Of a DNA stretch of 64,000 bases, positions 27,701 to 36,900 are shown piece after piece. The number at the start of each line of letters is the position of its first letter. Positions within the stretch are counted from its first letter, which is position 1. Both the position numbers and the translations under genes were made by a program. The notes below the pieces were generated by a model. The model saw nothing but the letters and a program-made list of their open reading frames with translations, was not told the origin of the DNA and searched no databases. The stretch comes from Holdemania massiliensis AP2. GTDB lineage: Bacteria; Bacillota_I; Bacilli_A; Erysipelotrichales; Erysipelotrichaceae. Location of the stretch: contig NZ_HE998567.1 in assembly GCF_000327285.1 (NCBI RefSeq), forward strand, positions 1,239,588 through 1,303,587. Reading direction: 5' to 3'.

Positions 27701-27834
27701 TGTTGTGGATTATTGTATTTTCCTAAATCTCGTATATAACTGATACCATCGTGAAAGCCTTGTCCGTTAAACACTTTCACGACCGCATCTACAGCATCGG
27801 TTTGATACTGTTGTATTTTAAAATTAATTTTCAC
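24721..27834 (-). CDS. res: Type III restriction enzyme Res subunit (DEAD/DEAH helicase-nuclease)
   Basis: ATP-dependent translocase and endonuclease of a type III restriction system, 1037 residues, normal for Res. Walker A is ETGTGKT 111-117, Walker B is the DEPQ box 242-245 ([12 protein letters not shown]), the helicase C-terminal region has [20 protein letters not shown] and QEVGRGLRL (motifs V and VI), and the nuclease site is a PD...ETK motif ([18 protein letters not shown]) in the last 90 residues. All are intact. The start is GTG behind GGGAGG. It is the last gene of the island operon, five bases after the AbiJ-like gene. It needs Mod for target recognition, and Mod is frameshifted here. 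Confidence 0.92.
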   Translation of the reverse strand: [1037 protein letters not shown]

Positions 27835-27839
27835 AAACG

Positions 27840-29129
27840 CTACCTCCCATCAAGATATTGAATTGCCGTTGATATTAAAGCAAAACACCTCTTATAGAAA
27901 TAATCATATTGACGGCTATCAGTGATATTAATTTTATTCTTTTCGTGATGACGTATCCTATAATTATTTCCAATCTTCGTAAGTGCTTTGAATTCAACTT
28001 CATACATTTCTTTAAAATTTTTGTCTCCACCACTCATCTGTTCAATTATTCTATTAGCAGAATCAGATTTGTTGAGTTCTGGAGCATAATAAGTTTTTAA
28101 TCGTTCATAAGCGTCCCAAATTTTTTCAACAGCAATTTGCTTATTTCCACTTTTGTAATATTTATTTGCTTCGATAACAAGTTCTTTTAGACCTTTTTCC
28201 GAAATAGAAGCAATATCATTTTTATTAATAGCAATTTCTAATGTACTCTCAATTTTACCTTGACTAAGTTTGTATAGAACATCATGCAATTTCAGAATAG
28301 CATTTATTTGAGGCGTATAATCATTATCAAAAATGTGCTTTTCATAAAACTCAATAGCATCCAAAACATTAAATGGAGAGGTTTTCATTATAAATCGGTG
28401 CATATCATTTGTTTTGGAATATTTTCCATTTTCGTCATAACATCTAGGTTCGTAAAATTGTGCTATGTCTCGAAAAACATATTCTTCAGTTTTTACATTA
28501 TACTGCCACCCTGTTTCATCCATTTCTTGAAAAACTGTAGAATGCTTTTCAAACAAATTATATATTTGTTCTCTTACTTTTATGTTTAACTTTAGCTGAA
28601 TGTGCTTTGCGTTTATTTCTTTTGCATATCTCTGCGAAAAAGGTATAAACAAGGCGTTTTCTTCTGGATTATACTTCCTCCAGCCATATACATCTCGTCC
28701 AGAAATTTGACTCTCCGGATATAATTCATACCCATCATTACGAAGTAAGCCATTTACCGCATCAAGAAATTCTTTCCAATATCCATTCTCAACTCTAACA
28801 GCTGGATGAAATACTGAACATAAGAATTTAAGTAAAATTTTATCGTCGCCATTCAACAATTGAAAACGGTCATCTTCAAAAACCCATCCATATTCATAAT
28901 CATCATTGTTTACTGTATGTTGCCATATATCTCCGGCAGCGTTATTAAATCTACTATCATAACTTTCTAAGGCTTCAAGGTCATAATTTCTTTTCAAGAA
29001 ATCAATCTCACTAAGTCTCCCATAATAGCCGTATCGAATTTGTTTGGTTTCAAACAACTCTGTTATGTCCATACCATACAGAAACAAAGCGAATATATCC
29101 CTTCGTGTTATTTCTGTGATTTTTTCCAA
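27840..29129 (-). CDS. AbiJ/HEPN-like abortive-infection protein embedded between mod and res
   Basis: A soluble 429-residue protein. The N-terminus (MEKITEITRRDIFALF, YGRLSEIDFLKRNYDL, DSRFNNAAGDIWQH) matches my recollection of the AbiJ-type N-terminal domain seen in abortive-infection proteins; I could not run a search. The middle is helical. The C-terminal 130 residues end with YRIRHHEKNK...YFYKRCFALISTAIQYL, resembling HEPN-type Abi C-termini. It starts with TTG directly behind the Mod stop codon, using an AAGGTG site inside mod, so translation depends on ribosomes leaving mod. Neither Mod nor Res requires such a protein; I read it as an inserted effector. Confidence 0.7.
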   Translation of the reverse strand: MEKITEITRRDIFALFLYGMDITELFETKQIRYGYYGRLSEIDFLKRNYDLEALESYDSRFNNAAGDIWQHTVNNDDYEYGWVFEDDRFQLLNGDDKILLKFLCSVFHPAVRVENGYWKEFLDAVNGLLRNDGYELYPESQISGRDVYGWRKYNPEENALFIPFSQRYAKEINAKHIQLKLNIKVREQIYNLFEKHSTVFQEMDETGWQYNVKTEEYVFRDIAQFYEPRCYDENGKYSKTNDMHRFIMKTSPFNVLDAIEFYEKHIFDNDYTPQINAILKLHDVLYKLSQGKIESTLEIAINKNDIASISEKGLKELVIEANKYYKSGNKQIAVEKIWDAYERLKTYYAPELNKSDSANRIIEQMSGGDKNFKEMYEVEFKALTKIGNNYRIRHHEKNKINITDSRQYDYFYKRCFALISTAIQYLDGR

Positions 29130-30985
29130 TTACAACACCTTCCTTACTGTGTCAGGGCTGTATGTAGCAAAAATCTGTTCAAAGTTTGTGGCAACACTAT
29201 CAGTAGCCATAGAGCTGTCACGCATTACAAAGTAATATGGCTGTTGTTTGGCAACCTCAGTAATTACTTCTTCGGTTACATCTTTGTCAAAGCAAGCGAT
29301 TAAGAATCCGTCTGCAACATTAAACACTTTTTTACCGGCAATCTCTTTTTCTTCAATCTTACTTGAAAGTTCTACTCCTAAATCAAGCATAACTTGGAAA
29401 AGCAAATCTTCCGGAGTTCTGTCTTCTTTGATGTTATCAGTAAGAGTAGTAAATAAATCCATTTCGTATTCTGACGGATTATAATAAACATCTTTCATAT
29501 TTGTACTATCACATTTAAGAACACGGAAACCTGTATCAAGGTTGTCTGTAAGTAAAGGATTTTCTTCCTTGATTTTCTTTCCAGCACGTCGAATACGTTC
29601 TTTTCCTATTTCACAAATGTTTTTGTAACCTGTTTTATATGCTGTACTTTTTTCATCGGTTTTTTCAGGTATTTGAACCATAATAAATCTACGGTTACCT
29701 TTATCTTCTGAATTTAATTTCATTACTGCGTGTGCAGTTGTGGAAGAACCCGAAAAAAAGTCAAGTATTATACCATCGTCACATTTAACTAGTTTTTGAA
29801 GTTTTTTAATTAGACCAGTTGGCTTCGGTGTGTCAAATGGTGGGTTATCAAATAACTCCTTAATTTCCTTCATTCCATCTCTTGTAGTTCCAACATCTTT
29901 TCCAAACCAAATTGTCTCAGGCGCTCTTCCTTCCAAAGTTGAAAGATATATTTTTCTTATGATTCGTGTTTCATCTTCGCTAAAAATAATTTCTCCAGAT
30001 TTAATTTTTCTTTTACTGTTTCTTTGCTCCATCGCCATCCATTAGCACATGGCTTAATAATCTTTCCTGAAGGAGAAATAATGTCATAGATTAAATTTGG
30101 ACGATATAAAGCATTTCTTACATCTCCACTTCTCCATGGACCCTTAGGATCATTATCAGGGTTAGAATATGCCTTATTATCTTCTTCTGTTCTTTCAAGA
30201 GGACATAACTCAAAATCTAAAGATTTAGCATAGCACAATACAAAATTATGATGAACAGAAAATTTGTCTAAATATCCTTTCGGTTGAATACTATGCTGCC
30301 AAATTATGTTAGCAATAGCATTTTCTTCACCAAAAATCTCATTACATACCTTTTTCATATTTTCAATTTCATTATCATCAATACTGATAAATATAATTCC
30401 ATCATTTGAAAGCAAATCTTTTGCTAATTTTAATCGAGGATAAATCATATTGAGCCAATCTGTGTGAAAGCGACCGTTACTCTCAGTATTTGTCACAAGT
30501 TTATTTCCCTCACTATCATATTGTCCACTGTTGGCAATATACTCATCTGTATTTTGTGCAAAATCATCTTCATACACAAAATCACTACCCGTATTATATG
30601 GTGGATCAATATAAATCATCTTGATTTTGCCAAGATAAGTCTCTTGCAATAACTTTAAAACTTCAAGATTATCACCTTCGATATACAGATTTTCTGTGTT
30701 ATCGAAATCAACGCTTTCCTCTCTGCAAGGACGAAGTGTTTTTGCAAGCGGTGCATTCGCAAGAAGCATAGATTTTTTCTTATCAGGCCAAGTGAACTGA
30801 TAGCGTTCTTCTTGACCCTCAACAACTTTGCAAGAAATCTCTTGCATAAGCACGTCTTTATCAATAGCACGAACAACTTCACCATTTTCATCAATGGTTT
30901 CCGTTACTGCATTAGGGAACATCTCTGCTAATTTTCTGAAATTCTCATCAGCCCTATTAGGTGTATGCATTTTTAATTTATCCAT
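29130..30985 (-). pseudogene. mod: Type III DNA methyltransferase Mod, split by a frameshift
   Basis: Beta-class adenine methyltransferase and target-recognition subunit of the type III system. The 5' frame (30985 to 29957) carries motif IV IYIDPPYNTGSDF with DPPY 127-130; the 3' frame (to 29130) carries the SAM-binding motif I DFFSGSSTTAHAVM. They join in sense as ...WSKETVKEK / IKSGEIIFSEDETRII... if one A is added to the A5 tract at 30005-30009 (T5 on plus). The restored protein would be about 618 residues, normal for Mod. As written, motifs IV and I are on separate chains, so activity is unlikely. GGAGG precedes the ATG, which follows the HEPN gene without a gap. Confidence 0.88.
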
Positions 30986-32098
30986 TTAATTTTCCTCCAT
31001 TTCAAGTTTAGGCTCTAATGCTATTATAAAATCCGTTAAAAGGATTGCATTGAGCGACGCTTTTTTGTTTGGATATTTTTGGTATTTACTATGTGAAACA
31101 CCATTTCTGTTTGGAACACCCTCAATTACATCATCAGGAGTATCACATTGACTTACAATCAAATTTTCATAAAAATCTGCAAATATTGGTTCAAAATCAT
31201 TTTCATCAATTAACTCAGCAAATTTTTCTTTTGTTTTCTTCTGACCACATCGTCCTTCTATATGTAACTTTCGATGAATCAAACCTTCCCACATTGTAGC
31301 AAGACAAGTAATTGTGAGTGCATATTCTCCTCTTAAATGTGCTTCTATCGCTTGTCCTAAGATCTTTTTAATGTGTGGTTCTAAGTCAGAATTTCTCCAA
31401 GTACGCTTGATATTTTTTATCTTCTTTGGAGTATAATATCCTAGTATCGCTTTATCTATTCGTAGCTCTCTGCGTTTACTTTTGCCTCGACTTGTCGCAA
31501 TAATGTCTGATACCTCAGACATCAAAGACATACTAACTGTCCACCCAGCATATGGAAACCATTTACATTCATACATAGTAGCTAAATAGACTTTATTTAA
31601 CTCTCTATATCGTTTGAGGACATCGCTATCAAAGTTTAATCCCTGTAAGAGATTAAACATTGGCGAGAAATCAATACTTTGTATCCACTCTATCGCCGGT
31701 GAATGCACTGCTTCGAACAAAGCAGAACCCATGTTTCCAACAATATTTCTGACGGAATCCGCCAATAATCTTGTTGCACTATCGCTATAAGCTTTAAGAG
31801 CCAATGACATTGATTCATTTATCTTATCCAGATAAGAATTATTAAAAGCTTGGAGAGGTTCCACTAACGAAGCAGTCAACGCATTAAACGCATTTTGTCT
31901 TTCGCTTATTGCTTTAATTGCTGGATTTTCAAACATTGCAGAATAATCTTGAGTTATATAAGAGGGCAATTTAGATATGTTTACTCGTGTAGCATTATCA
32001 ATAATTCTCCACATTTGCTCATGCTGCTGTAATATAGATTCCGTACTCTTTAATATTTTTTCTTGCATTTCAACACTTTTTTTCAAAGCTTCCGGCAT
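30986..32098 (-). CDS. HEPN-type protein embedded between the DUF4391 gene and mod
   Basis: A soluble, mostly helical protein of 370 residues or more. The first 150 residues look coiled-coil-like with many Gln, Asn and Ser. The C-terminal third contains YALTITCLATMWEGLIHRKL and ends with the motif RNGVSHSKYQKY (about 342-353), an R-N-x3-H pattern typical of HEPN ribonuclease or nucleotidyl-transfer-antitoxin partners. The ATG at 32098 lies 30 bases after the nearest GGAGG; that site is 7 bases before an in-frame ATT, so initiation may be at 32125 or so with a rare ATT codon. Function is inferred only from the motif and from its place in the operon. Confidence 0.65.
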   Translation of the reverse strand: MPEALKKSVEMQEKILKSTESILQQHEQMWRIIDNATRVNISKLPSYITQDYSAMFENPAIKAISERQNAFNALTASLVEPLQAFNNSYLDKINESMSLALKAYSDSATRLLADSVRNIVGNMGSALFEAVHSPAIEWIQSIDFSPMFNLLQGLNFDSDVLKRYRELNKVYLATMYECKWFPYAGWTVSMSLMSEVSDIIATSRGKSKRRELRIDKAILGYYTPKKIKNIKRTWRNSDLEPHIKKILGQAIEAHLRGEYALTITCLATMWEGLIHRKLHIEGRCGQKKTKEKFAELIDENDFEPIFADFYENLIVSQCDTPDDVIEGVPNRNGVSHSKYQKYPNKKASLNAILLTDFIIALEPKLEMEEN

Positions 32099-32124
32099 AG
32101 AATCAAATTCATTATTGCTAATAG

Positions 32125-32727
32125 TTATCCCTCCAATCCTTTCTTCATCTTATTTATCTTCTGAACGATTTCAAACTTCTTTTTTGGCTGTTTTTCATTT
32201 CTTGCCATCTTCTCTAATCGTTCTATTTCTTTCAACAGCTTTTGTTTCTTATCATCTGAAACAATCTGCTGTTCAAGCGTATTACCTTGCTCAATAGTGA
32301 CATCACCAATTTGTACAATGATGTTTTCCCATACTTTATCAAGGTTCAATCCCTTTAGCTCAAGCGTATATGAATCAATCTCTTTCCAATCAGTCTGCAT
32401 AAGCTTGGTATGGAATGTTGTTATTTTTATTTTTCCATCAAACTCAAGAACCATCAGCATTTTTTGAGGAATGAGTTTTGATAAAGTTACAATATTTTTC
32501 TCATCAAAGTCTCGTCTTTTGAGTGCGACGTGCATTACAAAGAAACTTCCAACTTCTTCGCCTTTATCTACATTGATTTTTTCAGCTGTCACTTCATTTA
32601 CAATAGTGATTCTTGAAATATCAGCGTCGATTTTTTCTTTAGCAGCCGTATTCATCCGAAACTTTGCATAGATCGCATTTTTAGGCAATTGTTTTTTTAG
32701 TTCTGTACTTTTAGGCAAACCAAACAT
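32125..32727 (-). CDS. DUF4391-type protein
   Basis: A 200-residue protein that I recognise as DUF4391 from its N-terminus (FGLPKSTELKKQLPKNAIYAKF), the central VMHVALKRRDFDEKNIVTLSKLIPQKMLMVL and the TDWK segment. The C-terminal 45 residues are a charged helix. DUF4391 genes commonly sit next to type III mod and res genes and SNF2-type helicases in defence islands; the molecular role is unknown. It is 10 bases after the upstream gene and ends 26 bases before the HEPN gene. Confidence 0.78.
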   Translation of the reverse strand: MFGLPKSTELKKQLPKNAIYAKFRMNTAAKEKIDADISRITIVNEVTAEKINVDKGEEVGSFFVMHVALKRRDFDEKNIVTLSKLIPQKMLMVLEFDGKIKITTFHTKLMQTDWKEIDSYTLELKGLNLDKVWENIIVQIGDVTIEQGNTLEQQIVSDDKKQKLLKEIERLEKMARNEKQPKKKFEIVQKINKMKKGLEG

Positions 32728-32737
32728 AAACTACCTC

Positions 32738-33532
32738 TTATAAGTATTGTCCAACAAATTGTACTATCGCTGTTGCTGCTGCTATAAATTCTGTTGTACC
32801 TGCAATCCCTTTTAGCGTACTTAAAGCCATTTTTATAATACCTTTCTTGGGCTTTTCATCATTAATAGTCGATATAGTTTCAATACAATCATTTACAGTT
32901 TCTCTGTCTTCTTCATTTAAATCTGAAATGGAATTTAATAATTCACTAATGAGTTTTTGCAACTGTTCCATATCGCAAGCTGCTTGATTAGTAGTGATCG
33001 CACTACCTTTCGAAGCAACATTAACTTGTGTGTTTGTTAAGGTGCTGTTTTCAATATTAACATTAACTGTTGTTTTATCATCTAATCCCATCTGTATACT
33101 TATCCTCGTTAAATAATTTTCTATATGTGTTATCAACACTCTGATAAACTCATTTCCAAAAGCGTTGACCTTTTCTTGAAATTGTTTTGAAGTTGAGTAG
33201 CCATAGAAGACATAGCTCCTACCATTAACATTGTTATCTGCCATATATTTCACCACTGCATATATGTTCGCAACTTCCTTTTCATCTGTTGAACCAAGCG
33301 AAAAAATACTGCGACCGTAACTGTGTGTTACTTCGTCTACTTCTTGTACAACATCATATTCTGGTTCTCCACAAGATTTTATATATTCACTTATCAATTC
33401 GTGAGTATCAAGAAATCTGATGAACTTTGAAAGTTCTGTTGAATAGATTTCATACCCAGCTCTAAGAACTCTGTTTGATGCTGATAAAAACTCTTTTATC
33501 AATATTTTTAATTCAATTTTACTTACTTCCAT
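32738..33532 (-). CDS. Unknown 264-residue protein with a hydrophobic C-terminal tail
   Basis: I do not recognise a family. Residues 1-150 are helical and mixed charged. Residues 155-190 are a polar, Asn/Thr-rich linker (VNVNIENSTLTNTQVNVASK), followed by two helices and a C-terminal hydrophobic stretch (GTTEFIAAATAIVQFVGQYL) that could enter a membrane. The start at 33532 (MEVSKIELK) is chosen because GGAGG lies 8 bases upstream; the open frame to 33568 repeats zinc-ribbon coding sequence. It overlaps the zinc-ribbon gene by 14 bases, so the two form a coupled pair inserted between the helicase and DUF4391 genes. A sensor-effector pair is a guess. Confidence 0.6.
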   Translation of the reverse strand: MEVSKIELKILIKEFLSASNRVLRAGYEIYSTELSKFIRFLDTHELISEYIKSCGEPEYDVVQEVDEVTHSYGRSIFSLGSTDEKEVANIYAVVKYMADNNVNGRSYVFYGYSTSKQFQEKVNAFGNEFIRVLITHIENYLTRISIQMGLDDKTTVNVNIENSTLTNTQVNVASKGSAITTNQAACDMEQLQKLISELLNSISDLNEEDRETVNDCIETISTINDEKPKKGIIKMALSTLKGIAGTTEFIAAATAIVQFVGQYL

Positions 33533-33974
33533 CTTTTTGACCTCCGCAATATGGGCAATAACATCCACAATAATTTAAAAGGTGTCGTATTTTACCTTGT
33601 CGATTACAACATTCAAAGTCAACAATTTCCATAGAGTCAATCGTAGATTTAATTGGGATTTCTTCTTCCTTTTGGGGCTTATTTGCTTTAACTTGGATTA
33701 TAGAATTTCTAGTTTTTCTCTCCAGTTTTTTCATCTCATCATAAAAATCCCCAAGAACTTTATTTAGTGCTTTAGCTTTTGCTAATTCAATGACATCTTC
33801 CGTAATATAAGTATCACTAACAAGTCCACATAATGGGCAATAAATATCTACAACGTCATCGCTTTCAATATCATTCGGTGGAAGCTTAAAATACTCTCCA
33901 CATTTAGGACATTGTAATAAAACAAATCCGTCATCGTCTGTAGGGATTGAAATTTTAATTGTGAATTCGTCCAT
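33519..33974 (-). CDS. Zinc-ribbon protein of the defence island
   Basis: A 151-residue protein with an N-terminal four-Cys zinc ribbon (CPKC at about 19-22 and CPLC at about 47-50), a charged helical middle (about 65-95), and a second Cys cluster at the C-terminus (CC at about 126-127, CGCYCPYCGG at about 138-147). This resembles small TFIIB-type zinc-ribbon proteins, which bind nucleic acid or proteins. GGAGG precedes the ATG. The gene is 9 bases after the helicase gene and overlaps the next gene. No enzymatic domain is visible. Confidence 0.65.
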   Translation of the reverse strand: MDEFTIKISIPTDDDGFVLLQCPKCGEYFKLPPNDIESDDVVDIYCPLCGLVSDTYITEDVIELAKAKALNKVLGDFYDEMKKLERKTRNSIIQVKANKPQKEEEIPIKSTIDSMEIVDFECCNRQGKIRHLLNYCGCYCPYCGGQKDGSK

Positions 33975-33983
33975 AGAATCCTC

Positions 33984-36900
33984 CTACCTTACGACTAAGA
34001 AGCAAATCAAATCAAAATCATCTAACCCTTTTATCTCATTTGATAAAAAGCTAATTTGCCCTCCGCTCAAGAAACTATCAATATCACTTTCTTCTTTCAC
34101 TTCAATAATTGATGAAATTGCTTCACCAAGAAGTCTTGAAAATTCTGACATATTTCTTCCGTCACGAGTTTCTTTGTTAAAAGCTCGATATAATTCCGGT
34201 ATTGGTTCATTCTTTCCTTTGCAAAGGAAACGCATTTTATCAAGCATTTGTTTTGGAGACAAATGGTCACAAACCACATCTCCATCATTGCTGATATAAA
34301 CCATGTAGAACGGGTGAAGTCTGTTTTGATTATCAATATTTACGCTATTGGAACGATTCTTCAAAATATAAATTACACCTGCCGGTGTTTCTTCACTTGC
34401 CGGAACTACTGAATGTAAACCAAACGGAGTTTTATCTATATCTTCATGATGTTTAATATATTCAAGCAGATCCAATCTAAACTCATTAAGTCCTAAGTCC
34501 ATAATGGAAATACCTGTAGACATATCTTCAATATCAACAACTTCTTCCTGTAATCGTTTCAGCTGTGATTTACGATATTCAAGGTCTGTCTTTTCTTCTT
34601 CACTTAAAATGTTGTCATCGCCTGTTGCAGTCATATCAACAATTTTCATTCTTGTTTCTACTGTTGCTTTCAAGTCGATATATTCATCAAGCGTTACATC
34701 CGGCCAGAAATTCACTAACTGGATGTATGTATTCTTACTTCCAATACGGTCAATTCTTCCGAACCTTTGAATGATACGAACTGGATTCCAATGAATATCA
34801 TAGTTGATAAGATAATCACAGTCCTGTAAGTTTTGACCTTCAGAAATACAGTCTGTTGCGATAAGCACATCTATCTCTACCGGATTGTTTGGCATTAAAA
34901 GCTTCTTATCTTTTGAGATAGGTGAGAAGCAAGTAAGCACTGTATTCAAATCACGATTTTTAAGCGGTGCTGTTGTTTTTCCATCAACCGCCCCTGTAAT
35001 CATCGCAGTATTTAAACCAAACTTCTTTTTGACGTACTCGCTGACATTATCGTAAAGATACCCAGCTGTATCAGCAAAAGCGGTAAAGATAATGATTTTC
35101 TTGTTGTTAGGATTTATAGGTTCTGTCATTTTCTTATCAATGACTTTAAATAATTCTTGAAGTTTACTGTCACGCCTTGGAGTAATATCGCCAACCATCA
35201 AAGACAATAATTCCAAAACATCTTGATCTTTTGCTAATTCATTTCTCCAAGAAATATAATCCATATCAGCAATATCAATTTTTACTTTTTTACCAAAAGT
35301 AAATAGGTCATCTGTATTTTGATCATCGCTATCAAAGTCATCAATATTGGAAATATCTTTAAGCTCAAGCTTTACACTTGAATATTTATCGTATCTATCA
35401 ATCGTTTCAATGGTGCTTTCAATCAATTCTTTAATTCTTTTAAGTGTAAGATTAAAAGAATATACTGAGCTTTCCATACGCTTCATCAAATTGATGGCGG
35501 TAAGTCTTCTGATACCTTGTTCACGATTGGCTTGCGTGAATCCAACATTTACTTTGTTATCCTCATACATCTCAGCATACTTTTCTAATTTACTTGGAAG
35601 AATAAAATGCGTCGGTGTATAAATTGATAAGTTGAGTAGCATTAGCTGTTCAAATATTTCGTTATAGTTAATGGCCTCTTTTAAATCTGTAAGTTTTGGT
35701 CGAAGTGACATCGGCTTCAATCTTGTTGGGAATGTTCCAATATCTGTTGTATCGTAATACTTTTGAATATGCTTACGAGAACGGGCAATAGTTACGCTGT
35801 CCAAAACTTCAAAGAAATCAAAATCAAGCATTTTTAAAAGTTTCTCTGTTGTTCTGTCAACAGTTTCCCATTTGCTCCAAGTATTAAATGCTCTTTGTGC
35901 ATTTTTAAAAATATCGTCAATTGAACAAGTTGTATTGAGCTTGTCATCAATATAATCCGTATTTCCTTCGTAAGCTAAGGCAAGCTGATTTTTTAAATCA
36001 TTAAATCTGTTATTTACCGGAGTGGCAGATAACATAAGAACTTTAGTCTTTACACCTTTACGAATGACTTTATTTAAAAGTTTCAAATAACGATTTTCTT
36101 TATCATCATCGCCTTTTATTTTTCCTCCATTACGGAAGTTATGCGATTCATCAATTACTACTAAATCGTAGTTGCCCCAATTAAGTCTTTCTAAGTCAAG
36201 ACCATTTGATGTTCCTCTTGTACGGTTAAGGTCTGTATGATAAAGAACATCATATCGAAGCCTGTCCTCAGCAATCGGATTGTTAATATAATTATCCTTG
36301 TAAGTGTTCCAGTTGTTTGTAAGCTTCTTAGGGCAAAGAACTAAAACAGATTTATTTCTATTTTCGTAATACTTCACTACAGCTAATGCAGTAAAGGTTT
36401 TACCAAGACCAACGCTGTCCGCTAAAATACAACCGTTATATTTTTCCAGTTTATTGATGATTGCAAGTACTGCGTCTTTTTGGAAATTATAAAGCAAATT
36501 CCAAATTTTGCTTTCTTTAAATCCCGTAGCTTCGTTCGGTAACATATCCTCTGAAATATCTTCAAGAAATTCGTTAAATATATTATAAAGTGTTACAAAA
36601 TAGATAAAATCCGGAGAGTTTTCGTTATATGCTGCTGTTATATTTTCAATGACTTCATTAGTCACTTCTTGAAGTTTATCTTCATCATTCCAAAGGCTTT
36701 CAAACAAATCAATATAAGCATTCGAAAAAGGAGCTTCTGATTTTTGAATCATTGTATAAGCATTATTTCCTCTTTCACAACCTAAATCAACTGTTGTGAA
36801 TCCGTTAATTGGCATATAGTTTTTTTCATCAAGGTTAATGAAACCCATCATGTTATCACTTGTGATATTTGATTTAAAAGTTACTTTCTTCTTTATCCAT

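Noticed and set aside
29957..30060. Programmed -1 frameshift in mod
   Set aside because: The zero-frame codons are GAA-AAA and do not form a standard X-XXY-YYZ slippery heptamer, and I see no downstream stimulator hairpin. Simple loss of one A fits better.
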